NCBI RefSeq assembly: GCF_002860355.1
Contig: NZ_NMWU01000021.1
Span: 1 to 64,000, forward strand
DNA: 64,000 bases
Origin: Bifidobacterium margollesii
GTDB taxonomy: Bacteria > Actinomycetota > Actinomycetes > Actinomycetales > Bifidobacteriaceae
Direction: 5' to 3'
Positions 1 through 7,861 of this stretch are shown one piece after another. The notes beneath the pieces were generated by a model, which did no database searches, was not told the DNA's origin, and saw only the letters and a list, made by a program, of their open reading frames with translations. Each line of letters opens with the position of its first letter. Position 1 is the stretch's first letter. Both the position numbers and the translations under genes were made by a program.

Positions 1-328
1 GTGGGACAACGGCACGGAGTCCTCCTGCCACCTGCTCGTGGACGAGGCGCTGGGCATGCTCACCTACTATGCGGACCCGTACTCCTCGTGGCAGCGGGGC
101 ACGAACGAGAACCGCAACGGCAGGATCCGGCGCTACCTGCCCAAGGGGACCAGCTTCGACGACCTGTCGGATGCGGACCTGCAGGCCATCGTCGACGAGA
201 TCAACGACACCCCGTTGAAGGTCCTGGGCTGGGAAACGCCCAACGAGGTTTGGTACCGCGAGCTCGGCAAGGTAATGTCAAAGACAAGCCACCCAGAGAC
301 GAGTGTTGCACTTACAAATTGAATCCGG
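1..328 (+). mobile_element. Right end of an IS30-family insertion sequence
   Basis: The window opens inside an IS30-type element whose transposase C-terminus is coded at 2-322. The typical terminal stretch 'gttgcactt...aaattgaatcc' lies at about 302-328, and just beyond it the unrelated minus-strand gene at 329-660 begins abruptly. The left end lies outside the window. The exact right boundary, within a few bases, is inferred from the point where the interrupted gene's coding sense resumes. Confidence 0.7.
2..322 (+). CDS. IS30-family transposase, C-terminal part (5' end outside window)
   Basis: The product is the end of a DDE transposase that cuts and pastes its own IS. In frame 2 the translation opens with WDNGTE, where the D fits the second catalytic aspartate region of IS30 transposases. 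It continues with YADPYSSWQRGTNENRNG and RRYLPKGT, the strongly conserved IS30 C-terminal block that contains the catalytic glutamate in GTNEN. About 106 residues are visible of a usual 330-400. The element has landed in the gene now left at 329-660. Confidence 0.9.
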   Translation, partial: WDNGTESSCHLLVDEALGMLTYYADPYSSWQRGTNENRNGRIRRYLPKGTSFDDLSDADLQAIVDEINDTPLKVLGWETPNEVWYRELGKVMSKTSHPETSVALTN

Positions 329-660
329 GGAATCCTCGTGGCTACTCTTGTGCCGCCGCCGATGTTGGTGGTACCGGCATGCGGGAACTTCGTGCGACGC
401 TTGATACCGGCGAGGTCTCGTGTGGTCTTGACCTTGAAGAAGTCGAGTTGCATGAGACGGTCGACGGTGAACGCGCGTCGTGTCTCGTGGTCGTTCATGT
501 CCTCATCGATGCGGTTGATCCACGACCGGATGTCCGCGGTCTCCTTGACCTTGCCGAACAGGTACCCGTTGATCTGCTCGTAGGCGGTTCCCGACCAGTC
601 GATGAGCGCGTCTCTCTTCTCTTCCGGCGTGTACCGGTCGCCGGGCTTGGTGATGGTCAT
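329..660 (-). pseudogene. 5' fragment of an ADP-ribosyltransferase-like gene cut by IS30
   Basis: The start ATG is at 658-660 and about 110 native codons are left before the IS end. The open frame runs on into the IS to 133, but that part is not native. Residues near 15-35 (DALIDWSGTAYEQINGYL) resemble the start of ADP-ribosyltransferase exoenzyme (ART/VIP2) domains, where a Y-x-x-IN-x-x-L helix precedes a T-V-x-R strand; AFTVDRL follows here at about residue 64. The catalytic STS and ExE motifs would lie in the lost part. The resemblance is by eye only, so the family is tentative; truncation by the IS is well supported. Confidence 0.5.
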
Positions 661-723
661 GTGAACTGCGCCCCGATTGTGAGAAAATCATTGATTAATT
701 CGTTTGTTTGTACAGGAGATGCC

Positions 724-1674
724 ATGGGTATCAGAACACCGAAGCAGAAGTACCGTCGCTTCCAGATGCGGCAGCATATCTGGGAGCGTGAAAAGTCCGA
801 CAGGACATCTCGCGCCTGCGGAAAAGTTCGATTCAAGACCGAACTCGACGCGAAGATCGCCCTGGCCGGTGCTCGTCGGCAACGCCGCGGACCGGCTCGG
901 CAGAAGGACGAGCAGCGGTATTACCGGTGTCCCGAATGTCACGGCTATCATCTGACCTCCAAACCGTACCGGGGGCGAAATCGGAAGGAACCGAACGCAT
1001 CGAAGACGACCATCATCCAAACTGCTGCGAAGCTCAAGGGCGTATCCGTATTCATCGAGCGGATCGGAGACGCATGGATCTACACGATTCCCGAGTTCGA
1101 TGCGTATGGAACGACCGGTTCGCAGGAGGAGGCGAAGACGGCCGTCCAGACGATCATGAAATTCGTGGATCCGTCCGTCACCGCGTCGTTTCGCTACTAT
1201 GCGGACGATCAGGATATCGAGATGTTCTATGCGCAGCAGGTTGCAGGTCCGCAGGCGATCGTCACGGCGGAGAAGTCCTCCTACATGGAACCGCTGCTGT
1301 CGCAGATGAGGTCATTCCTGTTCCGGCACGGGTACCGGTTCCGCAAATACGATTCCCGATATCCCGGCCCACCGGACATCGTGCTGCCGAAGCATCACAT
1401 TATGGTGTTCGTCGACCCATGTCTGTGGCATGACCGATCGGAGTGCAGAAGGAAGGCACTTCCTCCCGAGACGTTACGACTTTGGCGTGAGCACCACATC
1501 GGGCAGTGGGAAGAGATGCAGGAGGAACGCCGGCGACTGTTCGAGGAAGGATGGACCATCCTGTCGTACTGGGAATGCCGCTTCTACGACAATCGCAAAC
1601 GCGCGAGGCGTTTGAACGCATTCCTTTCCGACGTTCGGCGCTGCTCCCATGATCGACCTCGGAACGCGGATTGA
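724..1674 (+). CDS. Zinc-ribbon/HicB-like/Vsr-like endonuclease fusion protein
   Basis: The protein has 316 residues and starts at ATG 724 behind an AGGAG-type site. Three parts can be seen. Residues about 1-85 are basic and end in a C-x2-C zinc-knuckle (CPECHGYHLTSK) typical of small phage and mobile-element proteins. Residues about 100-145 (IERIGDAWIYTIPEFDAYGT then SQEEAKTAV) have the strand-strand-helix look of HicB-type partial RNase-H folds. Residues about 185-300 resemble Vsr mismatch endonucleases: RHGYRFRKYDSRYPGPPDIV, VFVDPCLWHDRSEC and GWTILSYWECRF correspond to the Vsr G-YR, G-PD, FWH-C and W-E-C landmarks. No cytosine methylase is next to it. The function is inferred to be a DNA nuclease, perhaps in defence. 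Confidence 0.6.
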   Translation: MGIRTPKQKYRRFQMRQHIWEREKSDRTSRACGKVRFKTELDAKIALAGARRQRRGPARQKDEQRYYRCPECHGYHLTSKPYRGRNRKEPNASKTTIIQTAAKLKGVSVFIERIGDAWIYTIPEFDAYGTTGSQEEAKTAVQTIMKFVDPSVTASFRYYADDQDIEMFYAQQVAGPQAIVTAEKSSYMEPLLSQMRSFLFRHGYRFRKYDSRYPGPPDIVLPKHHIMVFVDPCLWHDRSECRRKALPPETLRLWREHHIGQWEEMQEERRRLFEEGWTILSYWECRFYDNRKRARRLNAFLSDVRRCSHDRPRNAD

Positions 1675-1812
1675 ACCCGGGGTGTGCAGGAAGACGTTCG
1701 AACCTTATGATGGTCGTATGGTCGATGGAAGCGGCAAACGAACGCGCCACGCCGATGATTTGCATTCATTACTTGATGTGCTAGATTATCTACTCGTTGC
1801 TTGAAGCAATAT

Positions 1813-1889
<77 letters not shown>

Positions 1890-1891
1890 GA

Positions 1892-1924
1892 AAGCCCGGA
1901 ATTTCAACGATTCCGGGCTTTTTC
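1892..1924 (+). terminator. Intrinsic terminator of the tRNA-Pro gene
   Basis: AAGCCCGGAAT pairs with ATTCCGGGCTT around a seven-base loop and is followed by a run of T. It starts three bases after the tRNA CCA. Confidence 0.9.
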
Positions 1925-1956
1925 GTTATCGTCCGAATCCCCTCTTTCGGGCCTTC

Positions 1957-2003
1957 CAGACACGATTCAGACACGATTCAGACACGATTTTCGGACACGA
2001 CCA
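1957..2003. repeat. 11-bp tandem repeat cluster downstream of tRNA-Pro
   Basis: Three perfect head-to-tail copies of CAGACACGATT lie at 1957-1967, 1968-1978 and 1979-1989. Two degenerate copies (CGGACACGA, CAGACACGA) follow. Short iterated repeats next to a tRNA 3' end are common arm-type binding sites of tyrosine integrases, which would fit a prophage inserted at this tRNA. No integrase gene is in the window, so this role is inference. The rest of 1924-2110 holds no gene. Confidence 0.6.
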
Positions 2004-2110
2004 GACACGACGAACCCGCAACACGTCTCAAATCAAGCCATTTTCAGGCGGTCGTCCAGCGGCTTTCCCGGCTCTCCCAAAGCGACTTTTCACAACTTCT
2101 ACATATAAGT

Positions 2111-2155
2111 GGCTCCGCTCTCCCGTGATGGAGGGCGGGGCCGTCTTCTTGTTTT
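2111..2155. terminator. Hairpin at the 3' end of the minus-strand phage gene
   Basis: GGCTCCGCTCTCC at 2111-2123 pairs with GGAGGGCGGGGCC at 2130-2142, a 13-bp stem with two G-T pairs. It sits right after the stop codon of the gene that ends at 2155 on the minus strand, and T-rich sequence lies on its plus-strand 3' side. Confidence 0.6.
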
Positions 2156-2781
2156 CACCGTGCCCGGTCGCGCAGCAACGGCACGATGTCGCGTAGGGTG
2201 ACATGACCGTTCATGTCGGGGGTGAGGCGTTTCCGGTGGATCCATGTGCGGATGGTCGCGGCGGGCAGTCGTATGCCGGCCTTCGCGCATTCGCCGCTCA
2301 TCTGCTTGGGAGTACCCTTCTTCTCTGACCGTGCGAGCCGGTCGAGGAGCCGGTCGGCAACGTAGGTACGGTTCACCTCGGCGCCGCAGGAACGGCATAC
2401 GTCCATATGGGAGCGCGGCGTCCCCCAGACGACACCATTCCTGCAGAACGGGCAAACGCCGAACGCCACCCGCGTCTGGGGCGGATCCACGGCGCGCATG
2501 CCGTCGTCGCCGGGGATCATGGGATCGCGCTGGTCGGTGGCGATGTGCACGACGATCTGCATCATGGGCTGCCCGTTGTCGAAGAACTTCGGGGCTCCGG
2601 TGTCGATGTCGTGCTGCTGCTGGGCCTCGATGTTCCTGACGATGCCGGAGGCCGAGGTGCCGATGGGGTCGTCCTTGCCGATCGCGGACGGCGTGCCGCC
2701 GGACATGACCTGCGCGAGCGACGGCAGCGGCTCCGTGCCGCCGAAGCCGGGTGTGGCGGTGGGTTGTTGTGCTGCGAACAT
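2155..2781 (-). CDS. Chimeric phage protein: DNA-binding-like N-terminus joined to zinc-ribbon/helix-turn-helix C-terminus
   Basis: The product has 208 residues. Residues 1 to about 100 (SAIGKDDPIGTSASGIVRNI, TGAPKFFDNGQPMMQIVVHI, TDQRDPMIPGDDGMR) match the start of a protein common in actinobacteriophages that appears to bind single-stranded DNA and is normally about 170 residues long. That domain stops short at GMRAV. From about residue 105 a different module starts, with C-x2-C and C-x2-C pairs (CPFCRNG, CRSCGAE) forming a zinc ribbon, then a helix-turn-helix-like end (AATIRTWIHRKRLTPD). The join looks like an in-frame deletion between two neighbouring phage genes. It shares the strand with the small gene upstream at 2791-3006. 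Confidence 0.6.
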   Translation of the reverse strand: MFAAQQPTATPGFGGTEPLPSLAQVMSGGTPSAIGKDDPIGTSASGIVRNIEAQQQHDIDTGAPKFFDNGQPMMQIVVHIATDQRDPMIPGDDGMRAVDPPQTRVAFGVCPFCRNGVVWGTPRSHMDVCRSCGAEVNRTYVADRLLDRLARSEKKGTPKQMSGECAKAGIRLPAATIRTWIHRKRLTPDMNGHVTLRDIVPLLRDRAR

Positions 2782-2790
2782 GGGGTTCTC

Positions 2791-3006
2791 CTAACTGTGC
2801 TGTTGTTCGGTGTTCTCGGATTGCGGGTATCGGGCTTCGAGGAGCGGTGTGAGGCGCGTCCAACGTTCCGGCACTTTGGTTCGTGGCTTGGCGGGTTCCG
2901 GGATGATGGAACCGCGGTCGTTCGCCCATGTGCCGCAGTCGAAGCAGTGGCCGGCCGACTTGGGCAGCGTGCGGATCCACGCGTCACGGCCGGGATCCTC
3001 GACCAC
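2791..3006 (-). CDS. Small hypothetical phage protein with C-x2-C motif
   Basis: It has 71 residues if it starts at GTG 3006; the open frame extends further upstream but that part reads as non-coding hydrophobic sequence. The visible protein has DAWIRTLPKSAGHCFDCGTW, with one Cys pair that could bind metal, then a basic proline-rich stretch and the end TPLLEARYPQ. Its stop is nine bases before the start at 2781, so the two are probably co-transcribed. No function is recognised. Confidence 0.4.
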   Translation of the reverse strand: MVEDPGRDAWIRTLPKSAGHCFDCGTWANDRGSIIPEPAKPRTKVPERWTRLTPLLEARYPQSENTEQQHS

Positions 3007-3153
3007 GCTGTCGAGAACAAGTGGATCCTCGACAACGTGGCCCACGCCGTCAGTCAAGCATGGCAGCCACACATCAGAACCACCGAAAAAGACAAGCCCG
3101 AGAACGACAAGCCGGAGGAGAAATCGCCGGTCGCTCTCGAACAGGCCGCATAG

Positions 3154-3591
3154 CGCGACAACACCACCCGCCACCTACGCCGTTACACCCAAAACCATTG
3201 GAACAACAACGTTTCCAACACAGGTGTAACGGCGTAACGCGTATAACGCCACCCATATACCCAACACCGACGCCGTACCCCATAGAAACACCCGTTACAC
3301 CCGTTACGGAGTTACAGAGGCAAAGAGAGCCAAGACAGACCAAGGGGCCGTCGCTGAAACGGGTACCTCGCGCCAGCCGCTACAACCCGATACGACAAGA
3401 GCCGGAAATATCTAGTCACACGTTAAGCTGGTTGTGAAAAACGCTAAACGCAGCAAAAATGATAGTGTTGCCAAATTCTCGAAGCACGAGAGGCAACCCC
3501 AGACTTACGGCCCCACAAAGGCCAACCACCCACGTCCTTTCCTCCTTTCACTGTGAGGTTCATTCATACGCCACCTCTATCGGGAGGGCCC
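3154..3591. repeat. Intergenic region with clustered GTTAC/GTAAC repeats
   Basis: No convincing gene is present. GTTAC or its complement recurs at about 3182, 3225, 3233, 3294, 3303 and 3311, often within GTGTAACGG or CCGTTACACC blocks, with a related TATAACGCC at 3242-3250. Such clusters resemble replication iterons or a decayed repeat-rich coding tail of a phage replication gene. The rest of the region shows only the leader of the HNH gene. Confidence 0.4.
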
Positions 3592-3924
3592 ATGGCCAAG
3601 CCGCGAGGCAACCCACGGTACGCCAACGGCGCTCGCAGACGGGCCGTGCGCAGACGTGTGTTGGCCGCATACGACACGTGCCACATCTGCGGCAAACCCG
3701 TTGACAAGACACTGCCCGCACGGGATCCGTGGAGCGCTGAAGTGGACGAGCTGCTGCCGGTGTCGAAGGGCGGAAGTCCGTACGAGTTCGCCAACTGCAA
3801 GCTGTCGCATCGCGCATGCAACGAGCTGAGAAGCAACAAGAGCATCGAATGGGCACGACAAGCCGTCCGAGGAGAGGGCGACATCAGAGCGACTTCGGTG
3901 CCGTTCCGCACCTCGACATGGTGA
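3592..3924 (+). CDS. Phage HNH endonuclease
   Basis: The protein has 110 residues and starts at ATG 3592 behind GGGAGG. It has the zinc pair C-x2-C (CHICGK) near residue 26, then VDELLPVSKGGSPYEF and LSHRACNELRSNK, the HNH fold with central Asn and final C-N-x3-S-N-K. The usual first His of the DHI signature is Glu-Leu here (VDEL). HNH proteins just upstream of small terminases assist the terminase in cutting cos-type phage DNA, and this gene sits in exactly that place. Confidence 0.85.
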   Translation: MAKPRGNPRYANGARRRAVRRRVLAAYDTCHICGKPVDKTLPARDPWSAEVDELLPVSKGGSPYEFANCKLSHRACNELRSNKSIEWARQAVRGEGDIRATSVPFRTSTW

Positions 3925-4306
3925 GATGCTGCCCGGCACCGTGGGAAGGGTACCCTGCCGGCCGGCTCCGGGCGCACCCCTGTGTCATAGCACCGCTCTC
4001 TCCCCGATTTTTTTCCAAACGGCTATGGGTATACACTTAGAGGGTCTGGTTTTCTCTATGCGAGCCTTCTTTGGTTCAAGGAGTGAGAAAACAACTGGGC
4101 GGATTCCTACCGGGGTTATGTCACCGGTGTCTGGGCCGTTCACCGTATGGGGCGGAAGGTCCTCCGGGGTATTGAAATAACATACGGCAACCAGAGGAGT
4201 GTTTTCCGCCTCATATACTGCGGGGATCCCGTGCGACCAGCTTTCAAGACTGGAACATCAGACAAGGGGTCATCCCCGCTTTTTCTATGCCGTTCGGAGG
4301 TATCTC
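3925..4306. other. Gene-free region before the small terminase, with a tRNA-like fold
   Basis: These 380 bases lie between HNH and small terminase genes, where cos sites of related phages are usually found. No reading frame is convincing. At 4220-4279 GCGGGGA pairs with TCCCCGC at the ends of a 60-base unit. On the minus strand this holds an anticodon-arm-like hairpin (CCAGT-CTTGAAA-GCTGG) at canonical spacing, but it has no T arm. A short GGGG-TCAT-CCCC hairpin followed by CTTTTTC lies at 4266-4285. Confidence 0.4.
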
Positions 4307-4522
4307 ATGGACGAGTACCTGACCTTGTTGCACCGTACGTTGAAGCGTCTTGAGCAGGCGGTGTTTGATTTGGATACGCCGCCGCGCGATCTGGCGGCAT
4401 TGTCGCGCCGGTTGCTTGAGGTGAGTCGGGCGATCGAGCGGTTGGAGGGCAAGGACGGCGCTTCGGGCCCGTCGGTTGCGGTGGAGGTCGAGGATGCCGA
4501 GTTCGACGAGGAGGCTGTCTGA
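4307..4522 (+). CDS. Phage terminase small subunit-like protein
   Basis: The protein has 71 residues and starts at ATG 4307 after CGGAGG. It is mostly helical and charged (LHRTLKRLEQAVFDL, LAALSRRLLEVSRAIERLEG) with an acidic tail, like the very short small terminases seen before large terminases in actinophages. The large-subunit frame overlaps its 3' end. It is expected to recognise phage DNA and load the packaging motor. The call rests on position and general look rather than a specific motif. Confidence 0.6.
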   Translation: MDEYLTLLHRTLKRLEQAVFDLDTPPRDLAALSRRLLEVSRAIERLEGKDGASGPSVAVEVEDAEFDEEAV

Positions 4523-6002
4523 CGTAGCCCGGCATGTGGTCTTGCCGCGTGACATCGTCTCGACGGGCTGGCCGAAGGTCAAGGCGCAGGCGCGCATGTG
4601 CGGCATCGAGTACGACGACTGGCAGGATGGGCTCGGCCGGTGCATGCTGGGCAAGAAGGCGGACGGCCTGTATGCGGCGGGCATCGGCGGCGTGGTCATC
4701 AGCATTTGCCGTCAGGTGGGCAAGACGTTCACGATCGGCACGATGATCGTGATGCTGTGCATCCTGAGCGAATATCCGCTCAAAGTCCTGTGGACGGCAC
4801 ATCGCAGCCGTACGAGTGACGAGACGTTCAAGTTCATGTGCTCGCTGGTCAGGAAGCCGGCGATAGCCCGGTATGTGGATGGCGAGCCGAGGCGTGCGAA
4901 CGGTCAGCAGGAGATCGCGTTCACGAACGGGTCTCGCGTGCTGTTCGGCGCGCGTGAGAACGGGTTCGGTCGTGGTTTCGACAACGTGGACGTCGAGGTG
5001 TTCGACGAGGCGCAGATATTGGGCGAGCGCGCGTTGGACGACATGATCCCCGCCACCAACGCGGCCCGTAATCCGCTCATCATCTACATGGGTACGCCGC
5101 CCAAGCCGTCGGATCCGAGCGAGGTGTTCTCGGGGCGCCGGCGTGACGCGTTGCATGGTGACAGTGACGACACGTTGTATGTGGAGTTCAGCGCCGACCG
5201 TGACGCGGATCCCGGGGATCGCGCCCAATGGAGGAAAGCGAACCTCTCCTATCCGGCGCGTACGTCGGAGTCGGCGATCCTGCGCATGAGGAAGAACCTC
5301 GGCGAGGACAGCTTCCGGCGCGAGGGCTTGGGAATCTGGGACGAGACCAACACGCTGAGCGTCATCGACCCCGAACTCTGGAGGAACGGCGAGGTCACGG
5401 AGCGTGCGGATGGTGGCGTGACGTCGTTCGGGTTGGATATGCCGCCCGACCGCAGCGCGCTGGCGATCGGCGCGTGCATGAGGTATGCGGACGGCTCGGC
5501 CCACGTGGAGTTGGCGGAGTATCGGGACACGCATCGCGACGGCGTGGCGTGGGCGGCGGACTGGATCAAGACGAACGTGAGCGCGTGCATCGGCTGGCCC
5601 GCCAAGGCCGTCCGCTCCTTGGCCGACCTGACCGTATTCGACGGATGGACGTACCCGAACGGCGAGGACGTGTACGGGCTTGACGAGCTGACCGAACCTC
5701 CGGACGAACTGAAGCGGGTGCGGCCGGTGTGGGCGCCGACGCGGGAGATCAGCGACGGGGCGCGGGCGGACGCGTACGTGAAGATCAGCCAGGTCAACCA
5801 ATCCTACGCGACCAGCGAGGTCGGGCTGCGCCGTCTCGGCTTGGACGGCGACGAGATCCGCTCCCTGCGGTCGCAGCAGTCGCGCGACCGGGGCTGGGGC
5901 GCGCTGGACATGATCCTAAGGAGCGCCAATGCCGGTGACGACCAAGGATCTCAACCAGCTGAGGACGAGCCAACAGGAGGCGGTGCGACTCGCGAGGCTT
6001 GA
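4494..6002 (+). CDS. Terminase large subunit fused to the C-terminus of a portal protein
   Basis: The protein has 502 residues from ATG 4494, chosen because GGAGGT lies six bases upstream; it overlaps the small subunit gene. The packaging ATPase is intact, with Walker A CRQVGKT at about residue 74 and Walker B VFDEAQ near 168. The nuclease domain begins at SFGLDMPPDRSALAIG (about 310) but stops near 365. The last 110 residues (VRPVWAPTREISDGARADAY, TSEVGLRRLGLDGDEI) look instead like the end of SPP1 gp6-type portal proteins, and no portal gene exists in the window. The next gene overlaps by 74 bases, as a portal would overlap MuF. It is inferred that an in-frame deletion removed the terminase end and most of the portal. 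Confidence 0.75.
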   Translation: MPSSTRRLSDVARHVVLPRDIVSTGWPKVKAQARMCGIEYDDWQDGLGRCMLGKKADGLYAAGIGGVVISICRQVGKTFTIGTMIVMLCILSEYPLKVLWTAHRSRTSDETFKFMCSLVRKPAIARYVDGEPRRANGQQEIAFTNGSRVLFGARENGFGRGFDNVDVEVFDEAQILGERALDDMIPATNAARNPLIIYMGTPPKPSDPSEVFSGRRRDALHGDSDDTLYVEFSADRDADPGDRAQWRKANLSYPARTSESAILRMRKNLGEDSFRREGLGIWDETNTLSVIDPELWRNGEVTERADGGVTSFGLDMPPDRSALAIGACMRYADGSAHVELAEYRDTHRDGVAWAADWIKTNVSACIGWPAKAVRSLADLTVFDGWTYPNGEDVYGLDELTEPPDELKRVRPVWAPTREISDGARADAYVKISQVNQSYATSEVGLRRLGLDGDEIRSLRSQQSRDRGWGALDMILRSANAGDDQGSQPAEDEPTGGGATREA

Positions 6003-7599
6003 CCTCGGCGAACTGTGGTGGGACATCGCGGGACTGCCGGCCGCCAAGCAACGCGACATTTTGCTCGACCTCGTGCCGGCGATCATCGGCAAGTACTCGG
6101 ACATGTCCAGCACCGCCGCGGCCGACTGGTACGAGCACGTGTACGCCAGGCACTTTGATGACTCGTTCACCGCCGAGGTCGAGAACCCGAACAGGGACGA
6201 GGCCGTCAGGAAGCTCATCCGCTGGAAGGCCGGCGTCCTGTGGAACGACCCCGACAAGGGCCGGAAGGCGAATCCGGACGAGCTGCTGCGCTACCTGAAC
6301 AACCTCATGGACAGGGAGATCCGCAACCCCGGCCGGCAGACCATCCGAAGCAACGCGCGACGAGACCCGCACAAACCCCGATACGCGCGCGTGCCAAGCG
6401 GACGACAGCCGTGCGCGTTCTGCATCATGCTCGCAAGCCGCGGCTACATCTACGCCAGCGAGGACACGGCCGACTTCGGCACGAGCTTCCACGGCGGCAA
6501 CTGCCGGTGCGAGATCGTCCCCGAATGGGGCAAGGGCAGCAACCGCATCGAAGACTACGACCCGGACGAATACCTCAGGATCTACGAGACCGCGCGGCGA
6601 GCATTGGAGACGGGCGTCATGCCCGCCGACCTGAAGGCCGGGCTCGCGAACATCGCACCCTACCGGGAACCGAAACGCGAACAGAGCTTCTATGGGCCGT
6701 ACGACCCGAACAACGTGAACTCCATCGCCTACCTCATGCGCCACATGAACCCCGACAAGGTGGGCCAAGGCCACAAACTCACTGATCCCGGCAAGCGCAA
6801 GGGCGGACCGGGCGAGAAGATCCGCGACCTGAAGACCATGACGCCCCGCGCCACACTCAAAGAGGTCACGCACGATGAGGTGAACCCCCTGTGGGACATG
6901 TGGGTGAAAAGGAAACTCGATAACGGGTATCGGCCGGACTTCTCGAAGAACCCGTGGGGCATCAACTGCCAGCGCGTCGTCCAAGCCGCCGAACTACGAC
7001 TACGCGGCTACGACGTGCAGGCGGTCGGCAACCACAAAAGCTCCTCGGACGGCTACTACTGGAACATCGCCGACATGTGGGTGGACAAGAACGGCAACCA
7101 CCGCAAATTCACCCGGAAAGAGTCGAACAACGCGACGATCCGGGCCATGCGCGAATACCCGCCCGGTAGCCGTTTCTTCGTCGCCGGCCCATGGAAGAAC
7201 GGCAGCGCGCACATCTGGAACGCCGAGATCATCCAGATGCCCAGCGGCTGGAAGTCCGTGCGCATGTACGACTACTAGCCTGGCGACTACACGAAATACG
7301 GGTATAAGAACGGCAAGCTGCCCGACTGCTATCCCGACGACATCAAGGAAGGCCAGCTGCGGTTCCTGCGCGTGGACGACATGGAACCCACCGACAGCCT
7401 TCTCGAAGGCGGCCGGCCGAGCTTCACCGACGCGCCCGCCTACGTGAAACCATGGGTCGGCGATCCCGACACCGTGCGAAGCTGGAGCGAGTGGAAGCTC
7501 CAACGGGCCCACCGCGACGACACCTCATGGCGGAAGCATCAGGATGAATACGACAAATGGGCGGAATCCACGCCACCAAGTCAAGGAGGACAGGCATGA
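5929..7599 (+). pseudogene. MuF head protein with C-terminal papain-fold toxin domain, interrupted by an amber codon
   Basis: The start ATG 5929 follows AAGGAG inside the previous gene. Residues about 1-210 are a phage minor head (MuF-like) domain with the typical CAFCIMLASRGYIY and SFHGGNCRCEIVPEW segments. After a linker, residues about 330-449 resemble papain-fold toxin/deamidase domains of polymorphic toxins: GINCQRVVQAAELRLRGYDV carries the likely catalytic Cys, and NGSAHIWNAEI the likely His. Codon 450 is TAG (7276-7278), where this family usually has a D-P-Q motif. The same frame then stays open for 106 more sense codons to TGA 7597-7599. A single C-to-T change of CAG would explain the break. 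Confidence 0.7.
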
Positions 7600-7861
7600 C
7601 CGATAGGGTCACCAGCTATCATCAGGCACGACGGATCGTCGAGCATGCCAACCATGGCATCCCCACCAGCCGCGAGGGCGGCGAGGACGCCGACTACTAC
7701 CACGTGCCCGTGGATCCCGACTTCGCCATGCTCGACGACTGCGACTGGTATGTGAACAGAAGACCGGCAAGGCCGAACGGCTTCCTTGTTCTCCCATCCT
7801 TCCCGATGATTCTGCCAACATGTATTATCGCGATATGAATAGTGTCAGCGATGATGAATGA
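7596..7861 (+). pseudogene. Small gene after the MuF toxin, frameshifted; candidate immunity gene
   Basis: ATG 7596 overlaps the TGA of the toxin frame (ATGA) behind AAGGAGG. The first 55 codons read MTDRVTSYHQARRIVEHANH and onward to DCDWYVNR. At about 7757-7762 the frame changes: the annotated frame gives RPARPNGFLV and ends at 7838, while the shifted frame gives KTGKAERLPCSPILPDDS and ends at TGA 7861. Loss of one A in an AGAAG run would restore the frame. A gene translationally coupled to a toxin is a natural immunity candidate, but no known immunity family is recognised. Confidence 0.5.

Noticed and set aside
133-328. Extension of the minus-strand ART-like frame through the IS30 end
   Set aside because: The frame is open by chance; the plus strand there clearly codes the transposase C-terminus.
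2991-3153. Plus-strand frame ending EEKSPVALEQAA
   Set aside because: It reads like a protein tail but has no start or ribosome site, and its upstream part is the shadow of the minus-strand gene.
3074-3343. Minus-strand frame of 89 codons over the GTTAC repeats
   Set aside because: Its VTGV-type repeats come from the DNA repeats; no start site or family resemblance.
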